DNA from: Myxococcales bacterium
GTDB taxonomy: Bacteria > Myxococcota > Polyangia > Polyangiales > Polyangiaceae
Direction: 5' to 3'
NCBI GenBank assembly: GCA_003151595.1
Contig: PLXW01000019.1
Coordinates: forward strand, 1-36,787
DNA length: 36,787 nt
Position 1 is the first letter of the stretch. Each line of letters opens with the position of its first letter. The notes beneath the pieces are model-generated. The model was given only the letters and a program-made list of their open reading frames with translations, was not told where the DNA came from and ran no database searches. Positions 22,588 to 31,494 of the stretch are shown here, piece by piece. Made by a program: the position numbers and the translations under genes.

Positions 22588-25170
22588 GTGGTGCCGCCGA
22601 AGAACAGCCGCCGAAAGCTCCGCCGCCTCGCGACGATGTGCGCCGCGTTCGCCGGCGCGTTCGCGATCGGGCGCGGGGTCGCGCCGCGGAAGGACATCGT
22701 CGATCTGGCGCACGCGCTGGGGGACGCCGCGGGCGGAGTCGTCGAGCCGCACGACGTGCGATGGGAGCCCTCCGACGGGGTGATGAGCGACTTCATCGGC
22801 GGGCGCTGGGCGATCTTCCTGGCGTCGCAGTCGACCGGCGGACCGCGCGACGTGTGGCGCGCGCGCGTGAGGCTCACCCCCGAGGGGCGGCCGCTCGAGG
22901 TCACCGACGCGCACGACCTCACCGGCACGCCGCTGGGCGACGATCACGCGCTGGTGGTCGACGGGCGACGCGCGGCGTTCGCCACGTACGCCTTCGGGCA
23001 AGAGCAGAGCGTGAGCGTGCTCGATCTGGCGGGCGAGGGGTCGCAGAACAAGACAACGAGCTCGGCGGACCGCGCGATGGCGTGGATCACCAACGCGCAG
23101 CAGACGGGCGACGGCGCCGGTGTCGCGCGGGTCGACGTGACGCTCGACTCCCCCGCGCGCGCCGTGGGGCTCGCGCTGGCGCACGACTCGCTGGCCATCG
23201 ATCTTGCCGATGAGGTCGGGCGGCGTCATCTGCGGCTCGATCTTCCGGGGGGCGAGATCGCCGACGGCGCAGGCGCGCACGCCGAGGCGTCGCGTCACCT
23301 GCCGAAGCGGTTCGTGTTCTGGGCCGTGGATACCGCGCGCGCGGTGCCGTGGATCGGTCCTGCGCCGATCGCGTGGCTCGAAGACAAAGTGTTCGCGCTC
23401 CGCGACGACGCGCGGCAGCTCGCGTTCAAGCTGCGCGGCGTAGACGACGCGGACACGCTCGCGCACGCCGGCGATCCGTCGGTGAAGACGCCCGCGGCGG
23501 CCGTCCTCGATGCGTCGTCGGTCGCGGCGGCCGGCGGTTGGCCGCCGGCGAAGATCGCCACCATCTGGAAGAGCCCCGAGCCCGGTGAAGGGGAGTGGAC
23601 CGCGCCGAAGGTCTCGTGGATGAAGACGCTCCCCACGGCCGACGCGACGACGCCTCCCGCGTTCCTGCGCACGTTCGTGCGTCCCGATCCCGATCGCCCG
23701 TACGCGAGCGTGCTCCTCGTGGCGATGGACTCGCGGCAGCTCGATCTCGACATGGAAGCGGGCGTCGAGGATCCCAAGCCGCTCACCGGCTCGCACGGGC
23801 CGGGGCGCTTGCCGCGCGATCCGCGCACGTACCAGCGCGTCGTCGCCGCGTTCAACGGCGCGTTCAAGACCGAGCATGGCAACTATGGAATGATGGTGCA
23901 CAAGCGCGTGCTCCTCCCGCCGCAGCCGTCGGCGGCGAGCGTCGTGGTGCTCGACGACGGGCGCGTGGGGCTCGGCACGTGGCCGGCGACGACGAACATC
24001 GGCGGCCTTCGCGGCGTCGCCGACACCTCGATCGCGTCGTTCCGCCAGAACCTCGACGCGCTGGTCGACGGCGACGAAGTGAACCCCACCAAGCGCGCCA
24101 TGTGGGGCTTCACGCTCCCCGGCAACGGTGCGCAGACCGAGCGCACGGGCCTCTGCGTCACGCAGGCCGGCCACCTCGTCTATGCGTGGGGCGACGACGC
24201 CAGCGCGACGTCGATCGCGCGCGCGATGCACATGGCCGGCTGCATCTACGGCATGCACCTCGACATGAACCCCCACCACACGGGCTTCACGTTCACGTCG
24301 ATCGACGACATCAAGGCGCACAAGTACAAAGTGGAGCTGCTGTCGTCGCTGATGGAGATCAGCCCCGATCGGTACATCGAGTACGCGCCGAAGGACTTCT
24401 TCTACATGACGCTGCACGACCCTACGCCGCCGCCGCTCGCGGGCGCGTCGGCGTGGCAGGTCGATGCCGGCGCGCAGCCTGCGCCGTCGTGGCTTCCGGC
24501 GATCTGGAGCGCGCGCGTGAAGGACGTGGACATCGTCGACGTGCAGGCGGGGCGTACAACGTGGCGGCTGCGCGCGGGGGCGAAAGAGCCGGACGCGAAG
24601 ACCGGCGCGGTGCCATTGCACGAGCTCACCGGCGACGAGGCGCATCGCGTGCTGTTCTCGATCGGGATGGGCGTTTCGGGAGAGAAGCATCCTGCGGGAC
24701 TCGCCACCGACGGGAAGCAGGTCCTGCCGATCGGCGGACGCAGCGGCGCCATCGTCGTCGCCGCGGATGGCTCGATCACGCTCGCGCGAAGCGAAGAGGT
24801 GGGCGCCGTCACGGCGCACGTCGATGTCGCCGAAGCTCCGCTCGTCGTCGATCGGGGCGCCGTCGTCGCGACGCCCTCGGGGCCGACGATCGCGCGCGCT
24901 GCCCTCGGCGTCACGGCTGACGGACGCGTTCTCCTCGCGCGCGGCGTGCTCGCCGGCGATGCTCCGCTGGCCGACGCGCTCGTCGCCGCCGGCTGCACGC
25001 GCGCCGTCGCGCTCGATCGCGGCGCGCGTGCCGATTCGCCGCTTCGCCGCGCGGGGACCTCGTCTCCACCGCTCGCGCAGAGCGATGCCACGACGCTCTT
25101 CGCCATCGCCGCGCCCATGAAGCCGCGCGCGTTCCGCTTCGAAGCGGAGACCGATCGCGCGTCGCGCTGA
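22588..25170 (+). CDS. Large phosphodiester-glycosidase (NAGPA/DUF2233)-like exported protein
   Basis: 860 residues from a GTG (22591 is a second GTG). A basic N-terminus with a hydrophobic stretch (RRLATMCAAFAGAFAIG) suggests an uncleaved anchor or signal. The first 300 residues have a beta-rich, propeller-like look. The middle carries marks of the NAGPA-like family: VVAAFNGAFKTEHGNYGMMV (Asn423 region), VVVLDDGRVGLGTWP, then AGCIYGMHLDMNPHHTGF (Asp559), where this family usually has a Gly/Asp-rich active site. Near the C-terminus (about 740-820) RAALGVTADGRVLLARG and VAAGCTRAVALDRG look like a second, partial copy of the same module. The likely substrate is a glycan with a phosphodiester link, but this is family inference. 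It converges with the M1 peptidase gene (16-bp gap). Confidence 0.65.
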   Translation: MVPPKNSRRKLRRLATMCAAFAGAFAIGRGVAPRKDIVDLAHALGDAAGGVVEPHDVRWEPSDGVMSDFIGGRWAIFLASQSTGGPRDVWRARVRLTPEGRPLEVTDAHDLTGTPLGDDHALVVDGRRAAFATYAFGQEQSVSVLDLAGEGSQNKTTSSADRAMAWITNAQQTGDGAGVARVDVTLDSPARAVGLALAHDSLAIDLADEVGRRHLRLDLPGGEIADGAGAHAEASRHLPKRFVFWAVDTARAVPWIGPAPIAWLEDKVFALRDDARQLAFKLRGVDDADTLAHAGDPSVKTPAAAVLDASSVAAAGGWPPAKIATIWKSPEPGEGEWTAPKVSWMKTLPTADATTPPAFLRTFVRPDPDRPYASVLLVAMDSRQLDLDMEAGVEDPKPLTGSHGPGRLPRDPRTYQRVVAAFNGAFKTEHGNYGMMVHKRVLLPPQPSAASVVVLDDGRVGLGTWPATTNIGGLRGVADTSIASFRQNLDALVDGDEVNPTKRAMWGFTLPGNGAQTERTGLCVTQAGHLVYAWGDDASATSIARAMHMAGCIYGMHLDMNPHHTGFTFTSIDDIKAHKYKVELLSSLMEISPDRYIEYAPKDFFYMTLHDPTPPPLAGASAWQVDAGAQPAPSWLPAIWSARVKDVDIVDVQAGRTTWRLRAGAKEPDAKTGAVPLHELTGDEAHRVLFSIGMGVSGEKHPAGLATDGKQVLPIGGRSGAIVVAADGSITLARSEEVGAVTAHVDVAEAPLVVDRGAVVATPSGPTIARAALGVTADGRVLLARGVLAGDAPLADALVAAGCTRAVALDRGARADSPLRRAGTSSPPLAQSDATTLFAIAAPMKPRAFRFEAETDRASR

Positions 25171-25186
25171 TCGCTCGCTCGCTCGC

Positions 25187-27937
25187 TTACCGCGCCTTCG
25201 AGAAGTACGCCCGCGCGCTCGGCTCCTGCATCGAGCGCTTCGCCGCGCACAAGCGGATGTTCTCGATCGTCGCCGCCCCCGCGCGCACGCCCCCTTCGAG
25301 CGCGTCGAGCCTCGGCGCGAGGAACTTCTCCACTTCGTCGGCGTGCGTCACGTCGCAGAACGAGCTGGGCAGCCCCACCATGATCATCCCGACGAAGCTT
25401 TCCCCTTTCATCTTCGTCGTCACGGCATCGAAGTTCGCCTTCACCCACTCCCAGGCCGCGTCGCGCAGATCGGGCCGCGTCATCTGCATGTAGAGCAGCG
25501 TGAGTCGCTCGGTGCCCTGGAGCGCGTCGCCGAGGACGAGCTCGCGCGCCCGGGCCGCGAGCTTCGGATTGCGCGCGATCGACAGCGCGCGAACGAGGCG
25601 TTCCCGCGCGGTGTGATCCACCGTCTTCGCGAGCTTCGAAGCCATCGCATTCCACGTCTTCTCGTCGGCCTCCTGTCCGACGACGCCGAGCGACGCGCTC
25701 GCGACGTTCGCGTCGATGGCCTCAGGGTGCATTCGATCGTCGGTGCCGAGGTACGCGAGCCCGTGCTTCCTTGCGAGCGCTCGCACGCTCGGGTCGTTCG
25801 CTTCGAACGCGAGGAAGGACAAGAGCTCGTGCCGAAGCAGCAAGCGTCCGGCGTCGTCGTCCTTCTTCGGGTCGAAGCCGACGCGCCTCCACGCAGGGTC
25901 GGCGAGCTTCCGTTCGTAGGCCTCGACTTTCGCGCGCAATGGATCGGCATGAAGCCAGGCGTGCGCGTCGGTCGGAAGCGCCAGCCCTCGCTCGACGACC
26001 CCGGACAGCGCGTCGTCCACGAGCGGCGCCGCGGCGTCGATCAGATCGGCGAACGGCGTCGTCGCGCGATTGAACGCCGCGTCGAGCGCGTCGCCGTACG
26101 CGAGCTTCTCGCGCGGGTCGAGCAGCGGCAGGCCCTCGTCGCGCAGCTTCTTCAAGTCGGCGGCGGCGAGCGCGAAGCGGTAGTAGCCGACGCCTCCCGC
26201 GTTCGGCATCACCCAATCGGGACAGGTGTCGAGAGCGAGATCGCCCGTCGCGCCGGTGAGCAGCGTGCACGCTTCGCGCGAGCTCCCGTTCGCGCCGTAG
26301 CGCGCGCACACCGGCACTTGCCACGTCTTCGCCGCGTCGCCCTTCGAGCCGATCGGCAGGAAGCGCGACTGCTTCAAGAGGAGGCGTCCCTTCGCGCCGT
26401 CGCACGTGACCGACGCTTCGATGAACGGCACGCCCGGTTGATCGAGGAACGTGCGGAACGGCGCCGCCACGTCGCGAGCCGCGGCCGTCGACAGCGCGCC
26501 GAGGAAGTCGTCGGCCGTCGCGCTCCCATAGGCGTGCGCCGTGAGGTACGCGCGCACGCCGCGCTGGAACGGCTCGGGCCCCAGCCATCGCTCGAACATC
26601 GCGAGCACGCCGCCCCCCTTTCCGTACGTGATCGCGTCGAACGCGTTTTCGATGTCTCCGCGCGTGACGATCGGCTGCCGGATCTGACGAGCGCTCACGA
26701 GCGCATCGGCGCCCATCGCGGCCTGCACTTCGCTCGAGAAGCTCTGCAGCATGTGAAGCGCTGGGTTCCAGCGATCGTCGGCCTTGGCCGCCATCCACGT
26801 GGCGAACGACTCGTTGAGCCACACGTCGTTCCACCACGCCATCGTGACCAGATCGCCGAACCACTGATGCGCCAGCTCGTGCGCGACGTAGTCGGCGAAC
26901 TCTTGCTTGATGCCGATCGCGGAGCTGTCGTCGAGCAGTAGCGCGCCTTCGTCGAACATGACCGCGCCGGCGTTCTCCATCGCGCCGCTCTTGCCGGGCA
27001 CGGCGAGCACGTCGAGCTTGTCGTATGGATACGCGACGCCGAAGTAGCTCTCGAGCGTCGCCAGGATCTCGCCCGTGTGCGCCACGGTGTACGCCAGCTC
27101 CTTGCCGCGCCCCTTCGCCGCGAACGCGCGAATCGGCAGCGGCTGCTTTCGGTACTCGTTGGGCGGAAGGTCGGGCGCCTTCACCACGTCGAGCGGTCCG
27201 ACGGCGAACGCCACGAGGTAACTCGGCAAGGGCTTCGTGGCCGCGAAGCTCACGCGCGTCTGCCCGTCGGGCGTCGCGCTTCGAGCGACCTCGGGGGCGT
27301 TCGTGATCGCTTGCGCGTCGTTCGGCACGACGAGCGAAACGGCGAACGGGATCTTGTAGCCGGGCTCGTCGAAGCAGGGGAACGTGCGCCGCGCGTCGAT
27401 GTTCTCGAACTGCGTGAAGGCGTACGGCACGTCCGACTGCTTCGTCGTGTAGAGGCCGAAGCTGCCCGTCGCGAACGGCGCGTCGTACTCGATCGTCACG
27501 CGCGCTCTCCCCGCAGGCGCGGCGCCGGCGAGCGTGAGCGATGCGACTCCGTCGTCGGCTTTCTGTTCCCACGTCGCCGCGATCGCAGCTCCGCCTTCAG
27601 GCGTGAGCACGGCGCGCGACACGTTCAGCCCACGTCCATGCATCCACACGAGGCTCCGCGCGTGATCGAGCGTCAGGTCGATCGTCGCCGTCCCCGAGAA
27701 GCGCGGCTTCGCCGGATCGATCGAGAGCACGAGCGTCTCGGCCGTCGGCCGCGTGTCGTCCGGCAGGCGAAGCGTGGGGACCGGCTCGGGCGTCGATGCC
27801 ACGGCGGCCGTCGCGGGCGGAGTCGGCGCGACGGGTGCAGGGGTCACGGTCGCGTTGCCGCACGCGGCGAGCCCGAGGGTCGTGACGAGCGCGGAGACGA
27901 CTGACGAGACGAGGAGTGTTCGCACGCGCGGGACCAT
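25187..27937 (-). CDS. M1-family metallo-aminopeptidase, lipoprotein
   Basis: 916 residues, aminopeptidase N layout: N-terminal beta domain, thermolysin-like catalytic domain and a helical C-terminal ERAP1-like domain. The zinc site is intact: HELAHQWFGD (His353, Glu354, His357) with the third ligand Glu376 in LNESFATW; the exopeptidase motif is GAMENAG. The signal peptide ends LAAC (Cys26), so it is a lipoprotein, followed by a Pro/Thr-rich spacer. It would trim N-terminal residues from peptides in the periplasm or at the surface. The ATG at 27937 gives a normal signal peptide; an in-frame GTG at 27961 adds eight residues with no ribosome binding site. It follows the LysM/M15 gene by 37 nt and is probably cotranscribed. 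Confidence 0.9.
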   Translation of the reverse strand: MVPRVRTLLVSSVVSALVTTLGLAACGNATVTPAPVAPTPPATAAVASTPEPVPTLRLPDDTRPTAETLVLSIDPAKPRFSGTATIDLTLDHARSLVWMHGRGLNVSRAVLTPEGGAAIAATWEQKADDGVASLTLAGAAPAGRARVTIEYDAPFATGSFGLYTTKQSDVPYAFTQFENIDARRTFPCFDEPGYKIPFAVSLVVPNDAQAITNAPEVARSATPDGQTRVSFAATKPLPSYLVAFAVGPLDVVKAPDLPPNEYRKQPLPIRAFAAKGRGKELAYTVAHTGEILATLESYFGVAYPYDKLDVLAVPGKSGAMENAGAVMFDEGALLLDDSSAIGIKQEFADYVAHELAHQWFGDLVTMAWWNDVWLNESFATWMAAKADDRWNPALHMLQSFSSEVQAAMGADALVSARQIRQPIVTRGDIENAFDAITYGKGGGVLAMFERWLGPEPFQRGVRAYLTAHAYGSATADDFLGALSTAAARDVAAPFRTFLDQPGVPFIEASVTCDGAKGRLLLKQSRFLPIGSKGDAAKTWQVPVCARYGANGSSREACTLLTGATGDLALDTCPDWVMPNAGGVGYYRFALAAADLKKLRDEGLPLLDPREKLAYGDALDAAFNRATTPFADLIDAAAPLVDDALSGVVERGLALPTDAHAWLHADPLRAKVEAYERKLADPAWRRVGFDPKKDDDAGRLLLRHELLSFLAFEANDPSVRALARKHGLAYLGTDDRMHPEAIDANVASASLGVVGQEADEKTWNAMASKLAKTVDHTARERLVRALSIARNPKLAARARELVLGDALQGTERLTLLYMQMTRPDLRDAAWEWVKANFDAVTTKMKGESFVGMIMVGLPSSFCDVTHADEVEKFLAPRLDALEGGVRAGAATIENIRLCAAKRSMQEPSARAYFSKAR

Positions 27938-27974
27938 ATCGGCCGGCGCGACCGTGGTCACGCGGCGATCGAGA

Positions 27975-29027
27975 TCAGCGCGGGGTGGCGGGGAGCGCGT
28001 GGGAGGCTTCGATCGGCGCTGTGAGAACGGGCGGCGCGAGGGTCGGGGTCGGCGTCGCGGTCTGGGTCGCGGTCGGGGTCGGGGTCGCGGTCGCGGTCGC
28101 GGTCGGGGTCGGGTTCGCGGTCGGGTTCGCGGTCGGCGTCGCCTCGCTCGGCGTGTCGTTGTCGTCCGGCGGGGCGAGGTGTGCCTCTTCGCCGACGTCG
28201 CTCGTTCCCTCGTCGGCGTCGAGGTTCGGCGCGTTGTACCGCGGCGGCTCGCCCGGTCGCGAGTAGTCGATCCAGAACGAGCTCGTCTCGCGCACGTCCA
28301 GATGCACGAACGTGCTGTTCGGGTAGTACCCGCAGCCGACGTCGCGAAGCGTACGGCAGTAGTCGCGCACCACTTCGTTCGGCACGCCCATCACGCGGAA
28401 GTCGACCGCCTTGCCGATGTTGTGGTTCGAGTGCGCCGTGTGCTGAAGCGGCGAGTACGGGCGGAAGCCGCTGATGATCTCGATCTTCCGACTGCCGAAG
28501 TGATTCGACACCGCCGCGAGCAAGTGCACGAGGCGCGGCTCGATCGGATGCGACAGGCCGCCCATCGAGCGCATCATCTGCTCGGCGGTCTTGGCCACGG
28601 TCGGCGAGACCTTCCCGCGTCGCGCGTTGACGTGCAGCGTGTAGTCCTCGGTCGTGGCCAGTCGCGTCACGTGAACGACGTCGGGCGTCTTGGGGCGCAT
28701 CGCGTACACGACCGGCTTGATCGGTTTGCCGTCGGGCCCCTTCTTCCCTTTCGCGTTGGCCGCACCCGCGGTCGCGCTCGGCGCCGGTTGCACGCCGGGG
28801 ATGGTCAGCGTCTCGCCGATCTTGAGGTGACGCGCGTCCTTCAGGTGATTCGCGTCGATGATCGCCTGTGTCGTCACGTGATAGCGATGCGCGATCGCCT
28901 CGAGCGTGTGCCCGCGCGCGACCACGTGCTGCACGTCGGCGCGCGCGTCGTGCCCCACCGTCAAGATGCGGACGGAGAGAGCGAGCGCGACCAGCGCGGC
29001 GGCGGCAGAAACTACGGGCGGACGCAT
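27975..29027 (-). CDS. LysM / M15-type (DUF882) peptidoglycan hydrolase with Thr-Pro repeat tail
   Basis: 350 residues. A signal or anchor segment (about 1-30) is followed by one LysM domain (about 32-77: HVVARGHTLEAIAHRYHV ... LKIGETLTIPG), a Lys/Gly-rich linker, and an M15/DUF882 domain (about 140-255). Metal ligands are intact: SNHNIGKAVDF (His201, Asp208) and FVHLDV (His241). Relatives such as MepK cut cross-links between peptidoglycan chains. The last 90 residues are acidic, then become a Thr-Pro/Thr-Ala repeat tail encoded by hexamer repeats (28041-28140). Such a tail after the catalytic domain is unusual. It is divergent from pilM across 180 bp, with a plausible sigma-70-like promoter at 29040-29067. 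Confidence 0.85.
   Translation of the reverse strand: MRPPVVSAAAALVALALSVRILTVGHDARADVQHVVARGHTLEAIAHRYHVTTQAIIDANHLKDARHLKIGETLTIPGVQPAPSATAGAANAKGKKGPDGKPIKPVVYAMRPKTPDVVHVTRLATTEDYTLHVNARRGKVSPTVAKTAEQMMRSMGGLSHPIEPRLVHLLAAVSNHFGSRKIEIISGFRPYSPLQHTAHSNHNIGKAVDFRVMGVPNEVVRDYCRTLRDVGCGYYPNSTFVHLDVRETSSFWIDYSRPGEPPRYNAPNLDADEGTSDVGEEAHLAPPDDNDTPSEATPTANPTANPTPTATATATPTPTATQTATPTPTLAPPVLTAPIEASHALPATPR
28041..28140 (-). repeat. Hexamer tandem repeat encoding a Thr-Pro/Thr-Ala tail
   Basis: On the plus strand the region is runs of GGTCGG and GGTCGC hexamers (some with TTCGCG or CTGGGT variants), about 16 units. Read on the minus strand it codes for alternating Thr-Pro and Thr-Ala pairs with occasional Asn. 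Units of 6 bp keep the frame when copies are gained or lost, so the tail length can vary without inactivating the gene. The repeat lies at the 3' end, after the M15 domain. Confidence 0.8.
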
Positions 29028-29039
29028 GCTGCGGGGCCC

Positions 29040-29067
29040 GTCATAGCGCAATCGTGAATCGGGTCTA
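29040..29067 (-). promoter_or_regulatory. Candidate promoter of the LysM/M15 gene
   Basis: On the minus strand TAGACC (29067-29062) and TATGAC (29045-29040) are 16 bp apart; the -35 matches TTGACA at 4 of 6 and the -10 matches TATAAT at 4 of 6. The -10 ends 12 nt before the ATG at 29027, giving a leader of about 5 nt. The 180-bp gap to pilM holds no gene; near pilM it has AAGACGC repeated 13 bp apart at about 29113-29130, of unknown meaning. Confidence 0.35.
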
Positions 29068-29207
29068 GTCCCCGTGGCGCGCGTGGGTCCGAAGATCACA
29101 TCGGTCCTCTCAAGACGCTTATCGAAGACGCATCCTTTTTGACGGCGAATCGCGCGGGATGCCACACTTCCAACTGCGGGAAAATCCCCGTGGGCAGGAG
29201 CCGGGCA

Positions 29208-30260
29208 ATGGCCGAAGGCAGGAACCTCGTCGGCGTCGACGTGGGCGCAAGCTCCATCAAAGTGGTGCAGCTGAAAACGTCTCGCAAAGGGACGACGGTG
29301 CACCGCTTTGGGTACGCGCCGCTGCCGCCGCAGACGATCATCGACGGCCACGTCATGAGCGCGGGGGTCGTCACCGAGGCGCTTCTCAAGATCTTCAGCG
29401 ACAACAAGATCACCACCAAGGACATCGCCGTCGGCGTCTATGGCCAGTCGGTCATCGTGCGGAAGATCACCGTGCCGATGATGACGAACGAAGAGCTCGA
29501 CGAGCAGATCTCGTGGGAAGCCGAGCAACACATCCCGTTCGACATCAAGGTCATGTCGGTCGACTACGAGGTCCTTCGCCGCCGTCCGGAAGCCGGCCAG
29601 ATGGATCTCCTCCTCGTCGCCGCCAAGAAGGACGAGATCAACGACTACGCGAGCATTCTCCGCGAGGCGAAGCTCCGCCCGATGGTGGTCGACATCAACG
29701 CCTTCACCATCCAGAACATCTTCGAGACGCAGCTCGGCCTGCCGGAAGACGGCACCATCGGCCTGCTCAACGTCGGCGCCGCGGTGTCGTCGCTCAACAT
29801 CGTGTCGAAGGGGGTGAGCGCGTTCACGCGCGAGATCACCAACGCCGGCAACGCGATCACCGAAGAGATCCAGAAGCAGTGCGGCGTCCCGTACGAGCAG
29901 GCCGAAGCGTACAAGTGCGGCGGCGGCCCGACGCAGATCGTGCCGCAGGAAGTGCATCAAGTGATCAGCCAGGCGTGCGACGCGCTCGCCGGCGAGATCC
30001 AGCGCTCTCTCGACTTCTACCTCGCGACCAGCGGCGACAACGAGATCAGCCGCATCTACGTCTCGGGCGGGAGCGCGTACCTGGCGCCGCTGCAGAAGGC
30101 GATCGAGAAGCGTGCGCGAGTGCCGGTCGTTGTGTTCGACCCACTGGGGAACGTGACCGTCGAGAAGGGTGTCAATGAGGCGGAGCTTCGCGCGCGCGCC
30201 GCGCAGCTCGTCGTGGCCATCGGCCTCAGCCTGCGCACCGACAAGGAGAAGCGCTCTTGA
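29208..30260 (+). CDS. pilM: Type IV pilus inner-membrane accessory ATPase-fold protein PilM
   Basis: 350 residues, actin-like fold (FtsA family). PilM is cytoplasmic, binds the N-terminal tail of PilN and joins the PilN-PilO-PilP bridge to the pilus motor. Visible features: LVGVDVGASSIKVVQLK (phosphate 1), ISWEAEQHIPFDI, the GLLNVGAAVSSLNIV phosphate 2 region, and SRIYVSGGSAYLAPL adenosine motif. Length and motifs match known PilM. The ATG at 29208 has AGGAG 9 nt upstream and gives the usual N-terminus; an in-frame ATG at 29139 is less likely. The stop overlaps the TTG start of pilN. Confidence 0.93.
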   Translation: MAEGRNLVGVDVGASSIKVVQLKTSRKGTTVHRFGYAPLPPQTIIDGHVMSAGVVTEALLKIFSDNKITTKDIAVGVYGQSVIVRKITVPMMTNEELDEQISWEAEQHIPFDIKVMSVDYEVLRRRPEAGQMDLLLVAAKKDEINDYASILREAKLRPMVVDINAFTIQNIFETQLGLPEDGTIGLLNVGAAVSSLNIVSKGVSAFTREITNAGNAITEEIQKQCGVPYEQAEAYKCGGGPTQIVPQEVHQVISQACDALAGEIQRSLDFYLATSGDNEISRIYVSGGSAYLAPLQKAIEKRARVPVVVFDPLGNVTVEKGVNEAELRARAAQLVVAIGLSLRTDKEKRS

Positions 30261-30904
30261 TTCGCATCAATCTCCTCCCGGAGAAGCGAGCCGCACAGAG
30301 GCGAAGCGCCGCTGCCGAAGGGCAGGGGTGGGTCTTCGCCATCGTCGGTATCGTCGTGTTCGAAGTGATCATTCTCATGTTCCTCCAGAGCTCGAAGAAC
30401 GACGACCTGGCGCGCGTGAACAAGCGCAACGCCGAGATCACGGCGAACATCGACGACATCAAGCGGCAGATCTCCAACCGCGACGAAATCAAAGTTCAGC
30501 TGAAGGAGCTTCGCGATCGCGAAGAGGCGATCCAGAAGCTGGAGTCGGCGCGCACCGGCCCCACGTCGGTGCTGCTCGAGGTCTCGCACATCCTCACGCC
30601 GGGCCGGATGCCGACGCTCGATCGCGACAAGCTCGAACAGATGCGTCGCGACAATCCGCAATCGGTGCCCAATCCGAACTGGGACGCGCGCCGCCTGTGG
30701 CTCATCCAGTACGACGAGATCGATCGCAACGTGCACCTCAAAGGGCTCGCGCGTGACGGCGAGGACGTCTCCGAGTTTCTGCGGCGCCTGGCGATCAGCG
30801 ACTACTTCTACGACGTGAAGATGATGCCGGCGTTGAAGGTCGTCGACGCCGCGACGCGCGTCGAGCTCGTGTCCTTCGAGGTCAGTGCAAAGGTGAGGTA
30901 CTAG
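30257..30904 (+). CDS. pilN: Type IV pilus assembly protein PilN
   Basis: 215 residues, starting at a TTG that overlaps the pilM stop (TTGA), with AAGGAGA upstream. The N-terminus (MIRINLLP when read as Met) is the conserved tail that inserts in the groove of PilM. One transmembrane helix (about 25-46) is followed by a coiled coil (KRNAEITANIDDIKRQISNR, then a Glu/Lys/Arg-rich helix) and a periplasmic ferredoxin-like domain ending in SFEVSAKVRY. It pairs with PilO. The use of TTG may lower translation relative to its neighbours. Confidence 0.92.
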   Translation: MIRINLLPEKRAAQRRSAAAEGQGWVFAIVGIVVFEVIILMFLQSSKNDDLARVNKRNAEITANIDDIKRQISNRDEIKVQLKELRDREEAIQKLESARTGPTSVLLEVSHILTPGRMPTLDRDKLEQMRRDNPQSVPNPNWDARRLWLIQYDEIDRNVHLKGLARDGEDVSEFLRRLAISDYFYDVKMMPALKVVDAATRVELVSFEVSAKVRY

Positions 30905-30906
30905 CC

Positions 30907-31494
30907 ATGGCTGCTCCCGCCGCGAGCCTCAATCTCGCCAAGATCGCGATGCCGGTGCGCGTCGGCATCGGCGTCGGTGTCGTCGTCCTCGCCGCCCTCA
31001 CGTACTGGGTGATCTTCTACACGGCCGTCGCGCAGAAGATTCAATCTGCGAAGAACACGACGGTGCAGCTCACCACGGACCTCGCCGCGCAGAAGCAGGC
31101 ACAAGCGAGCTACTTCGCCGACCGCGACGAGCTCGCCCTCCGCCAGCAACGCCAGCGAGAGCTGAACAAGGTTCTTCCCGAGACGACCGAGCAGGCCGCG
31201 TTCCTCTCGGCGATTCAGCAAGTGTCGAACGTGAGCGGGATCGATCTTCAAGGGTGGCAGCCGATGGAAGAGCGCCAGGAGGCGTTCTTCGCCAAGGTGC
31301 CGATGAAGCTGCGGATGACCGGGCACTTCCATCAGGTGGCGAAGTTCGCCTACGAGATCGGAAAACTCGATCGGATCATCAACGTCGAGAACATCCAGCT
31401 CTCGGCGCCGCGAAAGGTTGGGGACGACGTCTTGATGACCGCGCAGTGCCTGGCAACGACGTTCCACATGACCAGCAAGCCGGTGAAGAAATGA
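30907..31494 (+). CDS. pilO: Type IV pilus assembly protein PilO
   Basis: 195 residues, starting 2 nt after pilN. A short cytoplasmic tail, one transmembrane helix (about 18-40, with ALTYWVIFYTAVAQK), a coiled coil (about 40-95, Gln/Lys/Arg rich: QKQAQASYFADRDELALRQQ) and a ferredoxin-like domain (ISAIQQVSNVSGIDLQGW-like region through FHMTSKPVKK). PilO heterodimerises with PilN in the periplasm and supports PilP. The stop overlaps the pilP ATG. Confidence 0.92.
   Translation: MAAPAASLNLAKIAMPVRVGIGVGVVVLAALTYWVIFYTAVAQKIQSAKNTTVQLTTDLAAQKQAQASYFADRDELALRQQRQRELNKVLPETTEQAAFLSAIQQVSNVSGIDLQGWQPMEERQEAFFAKVPMKLRMTGHFHQVAKFAYEIGKLDRIINVENIQLSAPRKVGDDVLMTAQCLATTFHMTSKPVKK

Noticed and set aside
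22534..24819. 761-residue minus-strand ORF
   Set aside because: Antisense of the NAGPA-like gene; Arg/His-rich with no recognisable motif.
27938..27961. GTG start at 27961 for the M1 aminopeptidase
   Set aside because: Adds residues before a normal lipoprotein signal peptide and has no ribosome binding site; ATG at 27937 is better.
28041..28140. Regular repeats considered as CRISPR
   Set aside because: Units are 6 bp with no spacers and lie in a coding sequence; it is a simple hexamer repeat.
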